DNA from: Intestinimonas butyriciproducens
GTDB lineage: Bacteria; Bacillota; Clostridia; Oscillospirales; Butyricicoccaceae
NCBI RefSeq assembly: GCF_016901775.1
Contig: NZ_JACJKW010000001.1
Coordinates: 186,001-250,000, forward strand
Length of the DNA: 64,000 nucleotides
Reading direction: 5' to 3'
Numbering within the stretch: position 1 is the stretch's first letter; each line of letters opens with the position of its first letter. Positions 17,742 through 25,790 of this stretch are shown here, one piece after another. The notes under the pieces were generated by a model that was not told the DNA's origin, did not search any database, and was given only the letters and a program-made list of their open reading frames with translations. The translations under genes were made by a program, and so were the position numbers.

Positions 17742-18434
17742 TTGAATATATCCTTCTCCTTCCTGCCGGAGTACTGGCCCTATTTCAGAGACGGTGTTTA
17801 TTACACATTGGTGCTGGCTTTCCTCACGGTGGTCATTGCCGTGATCCCTGCCATCTGTCTGGCATTGATGCGTCTGTCCAAAAGCAAGATCCTCAGATTC
17901 ATTTCCGGCGCTTTTATTGAGATCATCCGCGGTACTCCTATGCTGGTACAGGTGTCCATTATTTATTATGGCGTGTTCGGCGCGGTAAAGCTGCCCAACT
18001 ATATGCTCTTCGGATTTATGAACTTTGCCATGTTCCTGCCCTGTATCATCGCTCTGGCCATCAACAGTTCGGCCTATGTGGCGGAAGTCATCCGGGCAGG
18101 CATTCTGGCGGTGGACCGGGGCCAGACCGAGGCGGCCCGCTCTTTGGGCATGACCCAGGGTCAGTGCATGCGCATGATCGTGCTGCCCCAGGCTGTGAAG
18201 AACATTCTTCCCGCCCTGGGCAACGAGTTTGTTACATTGGTAAAAGAATCTTCCATTTGCTCCACCATCGGCGTCAGCGAGCTGATGTTCGGCGCCAACC
18301 TGACCCGCGGCGCCACCTATCAGACCATGGGTCCGCTGCTGCTGGCTGCCGCTCTCTATCTGTGTATGACATTCCCGGCTTCCAAACTGCTGGGTTATGT
18401 GGAAAGGAGGATGCGCCGTGGCGACGCCCGCTAA
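17742..18434 (+). CDS. Amino-acid ABC transporter permease
   Basis: HisM/GlnP-type inner-membrane subunit of 230 residues with about five transmembrane segments. The cytoplasmic EAA loop that contacts the ATPase is clear ([23 protein letters not shown]). The start is TTG behind AAAGGAGG, since no ATG or GTG fits the conserved N-terminus. It forms a unit with the upstream binding protein and the overlapping ATPase gene. Confidence 0.93.
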   Translation: MNISFSFLPEYWPYFRDGVYYTLVLAFLTVVIAVIPAICLALMRLSKSKILRFISGAFIEIIRGTPMLVQVSIIYYGVFGAVKLPNYMLFGFMNFAMFLPCIIALAINSSAYVAEVIRAGILAVDRGQTEAARSLGMTQGQCMRMIVLPQAVKNILPALGNEFVTLVKESSICSTIGVSELMFGANLTRGATYQTMGPLLLAAALYLCMTFPASKLLGYVERRMRRGDAR

Positions 18435-19164
18435 TCATCTCATCGAAGTCCAGGGCCTGGTGAAAAAATTCGGCCCGGAGATCACCGCTCTCGACCATGT
18501 GAACTTGACCATCGACAAGGGCCAGGTGGTGGTCATCGTTGGCCCCTCCGGCTCGGGCAAATCCACCCTGCTCCGCTCTCTCAATCTGCTGGAGATCCCC
18601 ACCGAAGGCAGCGTCATTTTTGAGGGTGTGGATATCACCGATAAAAAGATCAATCTGGATCAGCATCGTCAGAAGATGGGCATGGTGTTCCAGCATTTTA
18701 ACCTCTTCCCCCACAAAACCGTGCTGGAGAACATGACTCTGGCTCCCATCAAGGTGAAGAAGATGCCCCAGGCCGAAGCCGAAAGCATGGCCATGGATCT
18801 GCTGCGCAAAGTGGGCCTGGAAGATCGTGCCCAGGCATATCCGGCCCAGCTCTCCGGCGGCCAGAAGCAGCGTATCGCCATTGTGCGGGCCCTGTGCATG
18901 CAGCCCGATGTGATGCTCTTTGACGAGCCCACCTCGGCTCTGGATCCGGAAATGGTGGGTGAGGTGCTGGAGGTTATGAAGGACCTGGCCGCCCAGGGCA
19001 TGACCATGGTGGTGGTCACTCACGAAATGGGCTTTGCCCGGGAAGTGGGTACCCGGGTACTCTTTATGGACCAGGGCCATCTGTTGGTGGATCAGCCGCC
19101 GGAGGAGTTCTTCGGCCATCCCGAAAACCCCCGCCTGCAGGAGTTCTTGTCCAAAGTGCTGTAA
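18418..19164 (+). CDS. Amino-acid ABC transporter ATP-binding protein
   Basis: GlnQ-type ATPase of 248 residues powering polar amino-acid import. Walker [11 protein letters not shown]-loop [10 protein letters not shown], signature LSGGQKQR, Walker [12 protein letters not shown] and the H-loop [10 protein letters not shown] are all intact. The GTG start follows GGAAAGGAGG and overlaps the permease C-terminus by 17 bp, indicating translational coupling. Confidence 0.95.
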   Translation: MATPANHLIEVQGLVKKFGPEITALDHVNLTIDKGQVVVIVGPSGSGKSTLLRSLNLLEIPTEGSVIFEGVDITDKKINLDQHRQKMGMVFQHFNLFPHKTVLENMTLAPIKVKKMPQAEAESMAMDLLRKVGLEDRAQAYPAQLSGGQKQRIAIVRALCMQPDVMLFDEPTSALDPEMVGEVLEVMKDLAAQGMTMVVVTHEMGFAREVGTRVLFMDQGHLLVDQPPEEFFGHPENPRLQEFLSKVL

Positions 19165-19170
19165 ATTTCA

Positions 19171-19201
19171 AAATGGGCCGGAGTTTTCCTCCGGCCCATT
19201 T
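19171..19201 (+). terminator. Terminator of the amino-acid transporter operon
   Basis: AAATGGGCCGGAG pairs with CTCCGGCCCATTT around a short loop. Confidence 0.85.
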
Positions 19202-19298
19202 GTTTCGGCGATATTGACAAAAAAATATCAAAGTTTTGTCCACTTTGCCTCTTTCTTTTTGGGAAAAAAAGGCGCATAATAAGGCCGAAATCAAAAGA

Positions 19299-19320
19299 AA
19301 CGCTGCGGCGTTCTTTTTTT
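19299..19320 (+). terminator. Weak terminator-like hairpin in the leader of the alcohol dehydrogenase gene
   Basis: AACGC-TGCG-GCGTT is followed by CTTTTTTTT. It lies between the likely promoter region (TTGACA at 19214-19219) and the gene, so it could attenuate transcription. The stem is only five pairs. Confidence 0.4.
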
Positions 19321-19328
19321 GAGGTTAA

Positions 19329-19346
19329 GCGTTAAAAAAATAACAA
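19329..19346 (+). promoter_or_regulatory. Candidate Rex (NADH-sensing repressor) operator
   Basis: The 18-mer reads GCGTTAA-AAAA-ATAACAA against the clostridial Rex consensus TTGTTAA-N4-TTAACAA, matching 11 of 14 specified bases by my count. Its position just upstream of an NAD(P)H-linked alcohol dehydrogenase suits Rex control. A long A run makes chance similarity possible. Confidence 0.4.
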
Positions 19347-19380
19347 ATGCGGCACGGCCGCAAACTGAGGAGGAATTGCT

Positions 19381-20571
19381 ATGGCACGATTTACATTGCC
19401 CCGGGATCTGTATCATGGTAAGGGCGCGATTGAAGAACTGAAGAATCTGAAAGGCAAAAAGGCCATTGTTGTGGTAGGCGGCGGTTCCATGAAGCGTTTT
19501 GGCTTCCTGGATAAAGCGGTGAACAACCTGAAGGCGGCCGGCATGGAAGTGCAGCTGTTTGAGAATGTGGAGCCCGATCCTTCTGTGGAGACCGTCATGC
19601 GCGGCGCCCAGATGATGCGGGAGTTTGAGCCCGACTGGATCGTGGCCATGGGCGGCGGTTCCCCCATCGATGCGGCCAAAGCCATGTGGGCCTTCTATGA
19701 ATATCCGGAGACCACCTTTGAGCAGCTGATCACCCCCTTCAACTTCCCCACCCTGCGCACCAAGGCTCGTTTCTGCGCCATTCCCTCCACTTCGGGCACA
19801 GCCACCGAGGTCACAGCTTTCAGCGTCATCACCGACTATGAGAAGGGCATCAAGTATCCTCTGGCCGACTTTAACATTACCCCCGATGTGGCCATTGTGG
19901 ACCCGGATCTGGCCGAGACCATGCCCAAGAAGCTGACGGCCCACACCGGTATGGACGCCATGACCCACGCCATCGAGGCCTATGTGTCCACCGCTCATTG
20001 CGATTACACCGATCCTCTGGCCCTCCACGCCATCCATATGATCCATGAGGATTTGATCGCCTCCTTCCAGGGAGATATGGCCGCCCGGGATCGGATGCAC
20101 AACGCCCAGTGCCTGGCCGGTATGGCCTTCTCCAATGCGCTGCTGGGCATTGTTCACTCCATGGCCCACAAGACCGGCGCTGCCTTCTCCGGCGGGCACA
20201 TCGTCCATGGCTGCGCCAACGCCATGTACCTGCCCAAGGTCATTCGCTATAACGCCAAGAATCCGGAAGCTGCGGAGCGCTATGCTCAGATCGCTAAATT
20301 CCTCCACCTCTCCGGCAGCAACACCGAAGAGCTGGTTACCAGCCTGATTGAAGAGCTGAAGAAGATGAACAAGGCCCTGGAGATCCCCTCCTGCATCAAG
20401 GATTACGAGGGCGGCATCATCGACGAGAATGAGTTCATGGAGAAACTGCCCCAGGTGGCCGAGCTGGCCATTGGCGATGCCTGCACTGGCACCAATCCCC
20501 GCATCCCCACCCAGGAAGAGATGGAGAAGCTGCTGAAGGCTTGCTATTACGACCTGGAGATCGATTTCTAA
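19381..20571 (+). CDS. Iron-containing alcohol dehydrogenase
   Basis: Type III dehydrogenase that interconverts aldehydes and alcohols with NAD(P)H, typically at the end of fermentation. The 396 residues show the nucleotide-binding MGGGSPIDAAKAMW, the AIPSTSGTATEVTAF block, and the metal-site region HTGMDAMTHAIEAYVS with HSMAHKTGAAF and GGHIVHGCANA, which together supply the Asp and three His iron ligands. The whole length resembles clostridial butanol or 1,3-propanediol-type enzymes; the substrate cannot be fixed. Ribosome site is GAGGAGG. It appears to be transcribed alone. Confidence 0.93.
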   Translation: MARFTLPRDLYHGKGAIEELKNLKGKKAIVVVGGGSMKRFGFLDKAVNNLKAAGMEVQLFENVEPDPSVETVMRGAQMMREFEPDWIVAMGGGSPIDAAKAMWAFYEYPETTFEQLITPFNFPTLRTKARFCAIPSTSGTATEVTAFSVITDYEKGIKYPLADFNITPDVAIVDPDLAETMPKKLTAHTGMDAMTHAIEAYVSTAHCDYTDPLALHAIHMIHEDLIASFQGDMAARDRMHNAQCLAGMAFSNALLGIVHSMAHKTGAAFSGGHIVHGCANAMYLPKVIRYNAKNPEAAERYAQIAKFLHLSGSNTEELVTSLIEELKKMNKALEIPSCIKDYEGGIIDENEFMEKLPQVAELAIGDACTGTNPRIPTQEEMEKLLKACYYDLEIDF

Positions 20572-20587
20572 AATAGATCACAACAAA

Positions 20588-20616
20588 AAGCAGCGCCGCA
20601 TTTCGCGGCGCTGCTT
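20588..20616 (+). terminator. Terminator hairpin, left duplicate flanking repeat element A
   Basis: AAGCAGCGCCGC-ATTT-GCGGCGCTGCTT type hairpin, 29 bp, identical to 20871-20899. This copy keeps the A run on its left but has no T run on its right. Confidence 0.85.
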
Positions 20617-20870
20617 CAGACTGTCGAAAAACCTATATAACGAAAAGGGTCATCCGCCCTACCCCTATAAATCCGCAAAAAGCCGCGACCTGTGCGTGGC
20701 TTTTTGCACTTCTCAAGGGCGGGGCGCCCGCTGGCAAACATTCTTTGCCCGGGTCAACACAACCGGCCAAGGCAAAGAAAGGAACGGGTCCAGCGTCACG
20801 CTGGGCGGCTCGCCGCCAGCCCCTTGCAAAAACTCGAAAAAGTGGCCTAAGCCACTTTTTCGACACGCTC
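20617..20870 (+). mobile_element. Structured repeat element, copy A
   Basis: A 254 bp insert separates two identical copies of the same 29 bp terminator hairpin. Its ends carry imperfect inverted repeats (TGTCGAAAAA at the left end and its complement at the right end). Inside are a long hairpin built from GCAAAAAGCC and GGCTTTTTGC, and a right-end hairpin AAAAAGTGGC/GCCACTTTTT. It shares these blocks in order with copies B (52016-52205) and C (58101-58278), but has about 72 bp extra in the centre. It lies between convergent genes and has no transposase. I infer a non-autonomous mobile element. Confidence 0.7.
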
Positions 20871-20899
20871 AAGCAGCGCCGCATTTCGCGGCGCTGCTT
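20871..20899 (+). terminator. Terminator hairpin, right duplicate flanking repeat element A
   Basis: Identical to the 29 bp hairpin at 20588-20616. This copy is followed by the T run and so is the functional rightward terminator. Confidence 0.85.
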
Positions 20900-20915
20900 T
20901 TTTGCTTGTTACAGG

Positions 20916-21443
20916 TTACAGCGGGATGTCTTTCAGATCCACTTTGCATTCGTTCCAATCTGCAAAAGTGTGGTTTTCTTCAAATTTTTTCAAAGGAATA
21001 CAGGAAAACCGGGCTTTGCATCCCAGCAGGGTTCCCTCTCCCCAACCGGCGTAAAAATGATACCGGTCCTCTGAACCAAAGGTGTAGGTTTCGGTGATGC
21101 TTTCAAAGGGCAGCAGCACCGGCTGATCGGTGACGCTGAGAGTGGACTGGAGAGTGGGATCGGGCCGGCCCAGGGCTTCATTATAGGAGAAGGGAGTAAA
21201 CACCGAGCCGCTGTAGGCGATGCGCTGGGGCCAGGGCGTATTGTTTCGTAGAGTGCACTGGACGGTGATCGTTCCTTCGTTTTTGTCGCTGGGTTTCTGG
21301 AGGATCTTCATGGAAAGGCTAAAGTCCTCTAAAGCGGCGATCTGATCCCGCTGGAAGCCATAATAGAGCCAGCCGCCGACACCAAGACCGATGGCAAGAA
21401 GCAGGGCCAGTGAGGAAAGTATCCATTTTGTCTTTCTTTTCAC
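20916..21443 (-). CDS. Membrane-anchored protein, unknown function
   Basis: About 175 residues, not recognised. A basic N-terminus (KRKTKW) and a single transmembrane segment (ILSSLALLLAIGLGVGGWLYYG) lead to an external beta-rich domain (EGTITVQCTLRNNTPWPQRI, SITETYTFGSEDRYHFYAGW). The start is taken as GTG because AAAGGAGG lies just upstream; the open frame reaches an earlier ATG at 21467, before that ribosome site. It resembles the other small anchored proteins here only in layout. Confidence 0.65.
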   Translation of the reverse strand: MKRKTKWILSSLALLLAIGLGVGGWLYYGFQRDQIAALEDFSLSMKILQKPSDKNEGTITVQCTLRNNTPWPQRIAYSGSVFTPFSYNEALGRPDPTLQSTLSVTDQPVLLPFESITETYTFGSEDRYHFYAGWGEGTLLGCKARFSCIPLKKFEENHTFADWNECKVDLKDIPL

Positions 21444-21547
21444 GGGAAACACCTCCTTTGGATACATTTATTATAAAATAAAATATTTTTTGCGTCACTG
21501 GGAAAAATTACAGAAGGCTCCCCAGAAAAATTGTGGATTACGGCAAA

Positions 21548-21582
21548 AAAAGAACGCTGTGCGTTGCACAGCGTTCTTTTTT
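21548..21582 (-). terminator. Terminator of the sodium-pump decarboxylase operon
   Basis: AAGAACGCTGTGC pairs with GCACAGCGTTCTT, with a T run on the minus strand. Confidence 0.9.
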
Positions 21583-21594
21583 GAGGCTTGCGGT

Positions 21595-22761
21595 TTAGCC
21601 GAACATTTTCAGCAGGAAGCCCGCCGCCACAGCGCTGCCGATTACGCCGGCCACATTGGGGCCCATGGCAAACATCAGCAGATAATTGGCTTTGTTGTAC
21701 TTCTGGCCTTCCACATTGGCCACACGGGCGGCCATGGGCACAGCAGACACGCCGGCCGCACCGATCAGGGGGTTGATCTTGCCGTGGGACAGTTTGCACA
21801 TCACCTTGCCCAGCAGCACGCCGCCGACGGTGGAGAAGGCAAAAGCCACAAGGCCCAGGCAGATGATCATCAGAGTCTGGGGCTTGAGGAAGATGGTGCC
21901 GTCGGCGCTGGCGCCCACAGACACACCCAGCAGAATGGTGATGATGTTGATCAGAGCATTCTGAGCGGTGTCACTGAGGCGAGGCACAACGCCGCTTTCC
22001 CGGAACAGGTTGCCCAGCATGAACATACCCAGCAGAGGAGCCACAGAGGGGAGCATCAGCACCACCACGATGGTCACGGCGATGGGGAAGATGATCTTTT
22101 CGGTCTGAGAGACCTTCCGCAGCTGCTTCATCTGGATCTTCCGCTCTTTTTCCGTGGTCAGCAGCCGCATGATGGGGGGCTGGATCAGGGGGATCAGAGC
22201 CATGTAGGAATAGGCCGCCACCGCAATGGGAGCCAATAGCTCAGAAGCCAGCTTGGTGGCAAGGAAGATGGCCGTGGGGCCGTCGGCGCCGCCGATGATG
22301 GCGATGGCCGCTGCCTGCTGAGGGGTGAAGTCGATGCCAGGAATGGTGTGGCCCATGACGATAGCCAGCACAAAGGCCACATAAATGCCCAGCTGAGCAG
22401 CAGCGCCCAGCAGCAGGCTCATGGGGTTGGCCAGCATGGGACCGAAGTCGGTCATGGCGCCTACGCCCATAAAGATCAGGCAGGGGAAAATACTGCTCTT
22501 AACGCCTTGGCTGAACAGATACAGCAGTCCGGCCTTGGTCCAGCTCTCCCCTTCCGGCGGCGGGCTCATCAGTCCGCCCAGAGGCAGGTTGACCAGCAAC
22601 ATGCCAAAAGCGATGGTCAAAAGGAGCATGGGCTCGAATTTTTTCACAATGGCCAGATACAGCAGGGCACAGGCTACCAGGATCATAACGACCTGCTGCC
22701 AGGTGATGGCAGAAAATCCGCTGTCCATCACCAGACCCTTGAGAACTTCGGTGATATTCAT
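21595..22761 (-). CDS. oadB: Sodium-pumping decarboxylase beta subunit
   Basis: Integral membrane subunit that removes CO2 from carboxybiotin and couples it to Na+ export. The 388 residues carry many hydrophobic segments, the re-entrant loop motif [10 protein letters not shown] with the conserved Asp used in Na+ transport, and the C-terminal block [11 protein letters not shown]. It is the last gene of a four-gene operon that also encodes the carboxyltransferase, gamma-like and biotin-carrier subunits. Confidence 0.95.
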   Translation of the reverse strand: MNITEVLKGLVMDSGFSAITWQQVVMILVACALLYLAIVKKFEPMLLLTIAFGMLLVNLPLGGLMSPPPEGESWTKAGLLYLFSQGVKSSIFPCLIFMGVGAMTDFGPMLANPMSLLLGAAAQLGIYVAFVLAIVMGHTIPGIDFTPQQAAAIAIIGGADGPTAIFLATKLASELLAPIAVAAYSYMALIPLIQPPIMRLLTTEKERKIQMKQLRKVSQTEKIIFPIAVTIVVVLMLPSVAPLLGMFMLGNLFRESGVVPRLSDTAQNALINIITILLGVSVGASADGTIFLKPQTLMIICLGLVAFAFSTVGGVLLGKVMCKLSHGKINPLIGAAGVSAVPMAARVANVEGQKYNKANYLLMFAMGPNVAGVIGSAVAAGFLLKMFG

Positions 22762-22776
22762 AAAAAGGGCCTCCGC

Positions 22777-23190
22777 TTAGGAAATCACAAAGAGCAGATC
22801 GCCGGTGTTCACCTGAGCGCCCTTGGTGGTGGCCATCTGAGCGATGGTACCGGAGCAGGGAGCGGTGATCTCGTTTTCCATCTTCATGGCTTCCAGGATG
22901 ATGACCACATCCCCTTCCTTGACAGCGGCACCGGTCTGGACCTTGATGTCGATGATGGAGCCGGGCATGGGGGATTCCACCTTGGTGCCGGCGGCTGCGG
23001 CCACAGGAGCGGGAGCAGCAGCGGGGGCCGGGGCGGCTGCGGGAGCAGGTGCTGCGGCGGGAGCCGGAGCGGGTGCTGCAGGAGCGGCTGCTACCACCAC
23101 AGGAGCGTCGGTGACGCTTTCCAGAATGGCCTCGCCCTTTTCCACCAGGACTTCATAATTTTTGCCGTTGAGTGTGACGATGTATTTCAT
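22777..23190 (-). CDS. Biotin carboxyl carrier protein of the sodium-pump decarboxylase
   Basis: A 137-residue carrier. A short N-terminal strand region (KYIVTLNGKNYEVLVEKG) is followed by a flexible Ala-Pro linker of repeated AAPAPA units (residues ~34-65). The biotinyl domain follows, with its target lysine in EAMKMEN and the opposing PMPGSI turn. It shuttles the carboxyl group from the alpha to the beta subunit. The carrier is free-standing here rather than fused to the alpha subunit. Confidence 0.95.
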   Translation of the reverse strand: MKYIVTLNGKNYEVLVEKGEAILESVTDAPVVVAAAPAAPAPAPAAAPAPAAAPAPAAAPAPVAAAAGTKVESPMPGSIIDIKVQTGAAVKEGDVVIILEAMKMENEITAPCSGTIAQMATTKGAQVNTGDLLFVIS

Positions 23191-23207
23191 TTGCTCTTGT
23201 TCCTCCC

Positions 23208-23588
23208 TTAGTCGATGGGCCGGATGGAGATGAACCGCAGGGTATTCAGCGGCTCGCCCATCTGGTCGGCTACGATGGCCATGATCATGGCAGCGTCTTT
23301 TTCGTCCACAGTGGTCAGGTCACATTCCCCGCGGGACTGCGTAACGGGGATGGGTTTGCCCTGGGGCTTGGGGGGCTCCTGGGGCTTGGGAGCCGGAGCG
23401 GGTGCCGCAGGCTCCGCCTTGGCGGGGGCGTTGTCTTCCTGAGCCAGACGGGCCACGATCTTGGACATGATGGCAATGATCACGGCCAGAAGGGCCAGAA
23501 CAGCCATAACCACCACAATGCCAAGACCAGCGGTGACCAGAGCTTCGCCCACCGACATTTCCGTGATGGCCAAAACGATGTTTGTCAT
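23208..23588 (-). CDS. Sodium-pump decarboxylase gamma subunit (OadG family)
   Basis: A 126-residue protein. One N-terminal transmembrane helix (AGLGIVVVMAVLALLAVIIAIM) precedes a Pro/Ala-rich linker and a small C-terminal domain (DEKDAAMIMAIVADQMGEPLNTLRF). OadG-type subunits anchor and assemble the complex. It lies between the alpha and carrier genes. The family is called by topology and position more than by strict motifs. Confidence 0.8.
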   Translation of the reverse strand: MTNIVLAITEMSVGEALVTAGLGIVVVMAVLALLAVIIAIMSKIVARLAQEDNAPAKAEPAAPAPAPKPQEPPKPQGKPIPVTQSRGECDLTTVDEKDAAMIMAIVADQMGEPLNTLRFISIRPID

Positions 23589-23600
23589 ACCGCAGCCTCC

Positions 23601-24980
23601 TTAGTCCACTTTGCGGATCTGATAGGAGACGGTGTTGTGTTCCCGCTCCTCCCGCTCTTTGAAGAACTTCTCGGCGATCTGGGGGAAGGCCACATAGGAC
23701 AGCACATCCTCATCGCTGCGGGCCAGGTCACCGATTTCCTTCTTGGCCTTTTCAAAGCCGGGCTCCAGGGTGTCGGCAAAGCGGCACTCCAGGGGCTTCT
23801 CATCCCCCAGCACCTTCTTGACCAGCTCGGCGTTCAGCTCGCCGGGAGCTCTGCCGTATTCACCGCGGATGTAGGCCTTGATCTCCTTGGTGATGTTCTT
23901 ATACCGCTGGCCGGAGAGCACATTGTTGGCCGCCTGCACGCCCACCATCTGGCTGGAGGGGGTGACCAGGGGCGGATAACCCAGATCGGCGCGGACTCTG
24001 GGAGTCTCTTCCAGAACCTCCTGGAGACGGTCCAGAGCGTTCTGGGCCTTCAGCTGAGCGATCAGGTTGGACAGCATGCCGCCGGGCACCTGATAGGTCA
24101 GGGAATCGGGATCGGTGCCCATGACCACCGGGTTGAGCAGGCCGGTTTCCAGAGCCTTGTCCCGGATGGGGCGGAAGAAATCGTTGATTTCTTTCAGCAC
24201 ATCCTCGTTCAGGCCGGCGTCATAGCCGAACTGCTTGAGGGTGTAGTTCATGGACTCTGTGGGGGGCTGGGAAGTGCCGCCGGACATGCAGGCGATGGCG
24301 CAGTCGATGGTGGTAGCACCGGCTTCGATGGCCTTCAGATAGGTCATGGGGCCCAGGCCGGTGGTGCAGTGGGTGTGAACCACGATGGGCAGCTTGACAG
24401 CTTCCTTCACCGCCTTGACCAGGTCATAAGCCTCCTTGGGAGACATGATGCCGGCCATATCTTTGATGCAGATGCTGTGGCAGCCCATCTTCTCCAGCTG
24501 ACGGGCCAGGTTCACGAAGTTTTCCGGGGTGTGGATGGGGCTGGTGGTGTAGCACAGGGTACCCTGAACATGGGCGCCGGCCTTGATGGCCTCGTCCACC
24601 GCCACTTCGATGTTCCGCAGGTCGTTGAGGGCGTCGAAGATGCGGATGATGTCGATGCCGTTTTCCACGCTCTTGCGCACGAAAGCCCGGACGATGTCAT
24701 CGGGATAGTGCTTGTAGCCCAGCAGGTTCTGGCCGCGCAAAAGCATCTGCAACTTGGTGTTCTTTACCACTTTGCGGATCTTGCGCAGACGCTCCCAGGG
24801 ATCTTCATGCAGGTAGCGCAGGCAGGAATCGAAGGTGGCGCCGCCCCAGCACTCCAGGGCATAGTAGCCGGCCTTGTCCATGGTCTCCAGGATGGGCTCA
24901 AAGTCGCTCATGGGCATGCGGGTGGCGATCAGCGACTGGTTGGCGTCCCGAAGTACCGTTTCGGTGATGTTGATTTTCAT
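23601..24980 (-). CDS. oadA: Carboxyltransferase alpha subunit, oxaloacetate decarboxylase / pyruvate carboxylase B type
   Basis: HMGL-like TIM barrel that moves a carboxyl group between oxaloacetate and biotin. Key blocks are the N-terminal TVLRDANQSLIATRM, ECWGGATFDSCLRYL, the lysine-containing CIKDMAGIMSP (the Lys is carbamylated in relatives) and VVHTHCTTGLGPM (metal-binding His pair). The conserved carboxyltransferase domain follows, and there is no fused biotin domain at about 459 residues. ATG at 24980 follows GGAGG; a slightly earlier ATG is possible. Oxaloacetate is the likely substrate, and pyruvate carboxylase-type use cannot be excluded. Confidence 0.92.
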   Translation of the reverse strand: MKINITETVLRDANQSLIATRMPMSDFEPILETMDKAGYYALECWGGATFDSCLRYLHEDPWERLRKIRKVVKNTKLQMLLRGQNLLGYKHYPDDIVRAFVRKSVENGIDIIRIFDALNDLRNIEVAVDEAIKAGAHVQGTLCYTTSPIHTPENFVNLARQLEKMGCHSICIKDMAGIMSPKEAYDLVKAVKEAVKLPIVVHTHCTTGLGPMTYLKAIEAGATTIDCAIACMSGGTSQPPTESMNYTLKQFGYDAGLNEDVLKEINDFFRPIRDKALETGLLNPVVMGTDPDSLTYQVPGGMLSNLIAQLKAQNALDRLQEVLEETPRVRADLGYPPLVTPSSQMVGVQAANNVLSGQRYKNITKEIKAYIRGEYGRAPGELNAELVKKVLGDEKPLECRFADTLEPGFEKAKKEIGDLARSDEDVLSYVAFPQIAEKFFKEREEREHNTVSYQIRKVD

Positions 24981-25033
24981 CTGCTTTTCCTCCATCTGAT
25001 TAAAAGTGACAGATCAAAATTTCCGTTATTTTC

Positions 25034-25061
25034 ATAGTACCATAAAATTGCTTAAAATCAA
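25034..25061 (-). promoter_or_regulatory. Promoter of the sodium-pump operon
   Basis: TTGATT at 25056-25061 and TACTAT at 25034-25039, 16 bp spacing, 54 bp upstream of the first start codon. Confidence 0.6.
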
Positions 25062-25208
25062 AGAACATTGTTATTTTCTAAACGGATTCTAAAGAAAATG
25101 TAAAAAGGGGCCAAAGGGACTTTTTTTTCTTTTTTCTTTTTCTCCATGCTTTTCTTTTATAAGGAAAGTATGATATAATTTAATTTTAAAAAGAAGAATA
25201 TGCCGCAA

Positions 25209-25240
25209 AGAGCCCCATATATTTCGGGGCTCTTTTTTTT
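25209..25240 (+). terminator. Orphan terminator in a divergent promoter region
   Basis: AGAGCCCC pairs with GGGGCTCT and is followed by eight T residues. There is no gene before it on this strand; the nearest upstream signal is a TATAAT at 25174-25179. It would end a short RNA of about 55 nt. Confidence 0.8.
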
Positions 25241-25251
25241 CGCTTTGACCT

Positions 25252-25280
25252 TTGCCGTAGTTGACAGGATATGATACAAT
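25252..25280 (+). promoter_or_regulatory. Promoter of DUF1934-argS
   Basis: TTGCCG at 25252-25257 and TACAAT at 25275-25280, 17 bp spacing. Confidence 0.5.
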
Positions 25281-25335
25281 AACATATTGTCAGTATCTAT
25301 ATAAAAGCCGCCTTTGGCGGGAAAGGAGGAGCGGG

Positions 25336-25755
25336 ATGAGCCGGGATGTGACGATCGTCCTCCGCAGCAGCCAGCGCTATCCCCAGCAGGAGCCGGAAGA
25401 GATGGAACTGACGGTACATGGCAAGCTCTATTTCCGGGGCGGCAGCGTTTTTATCTCCTATGAAGAAAGCGCCATGACCGGCATGGAGAACACCCGAACC
25501 ACTTTGAAAGTGGAACCGGGGCGGGTGGAGATCATCCGCACGGGAAAAAACCACAGCCGCCTGTGCTTTCAGGAAGGGCTGCGCCATGAGAGCCTCTACC
25601 GCACCCCCTACGGTCTTTTGCAGCTGGCCACGGTGACCCATCACCTCGTGACCCATATGGGACAGGAAGGCGGCACTCTGTCCATTCGCTATCAGGTGGA
25701 GCTGGAGGGCCAGCTGGCTTCAGAAAATCATTTGCAGATCGAAGTGCGCCCCTAG
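25336..25755 (+). CDS. DUF1934 (YwiB-like) beta-barrel protein
   Basis: A 139-residue cytoplasmic protein of the DUF1934 family, related in fold to small beta-barrel or lipocalin-like proteins. Visible blocks are HGKLYFRGGSVFISYEE, TTLKVEPGRVEIIRTG, and the C-terminal LATVTHHLVTHM with LSIRYQVELEG. Function is not established in the family. It is found next to argS in many Firmicutes, as here, 35 bp upstream with a shared transcript. Ribosome site is AAAGGAGG. Confidence 0.85.
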   Translation: MSRDVTIVLRSSQRYPQQEPEEMELTVHGKLYFRGGSVFISYEESAMTGMENTRTTLKVEPGRVEIIRTGKNHSRLCFQEGLRHESLYRTPYGLLQLATVTHHLVTHMGQEGGTLSIRYQVELEGQLASENHLQIEVRP

Positions 25756-25790
25756 ATGCAGAGGAAGAATAAATTTGGAGGTTTGACCTT

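Noticed and set aside
20617-20870. An insertion sequence with transposase in the repeat elements
   Set aside because: The copies are under 260 bp and contain no transposase-like reading frame. At most they are non-autonomous.
20633-20884. A small minus-strand reading frame in repeat copies A, B and C with a shared PLFRVFARG ... AKSH(P/A)QV pattern
   Set aside because: The peptide simply follows from the repeat sequence, the start codons and ends differ, no ribosome site is present, and the frame is best explained by the conserved RNA-like hairpins. The in-frame 72 bp difference in copy A could be chance.
22981-23100. Short tandem GC-rich repeats that look like a CRISPR or VNTR
   Set aside because: They encode the Ala-Pro linker of the biotin carrier protein and have no spacer structure.
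25261-25293. TTGACA and TTGTCA at 25261 and 25287 as an operator
   Set aside because: The half-sites are widely spaced and the first is probably part of promoter spacer sequence; no repressor is suggested.
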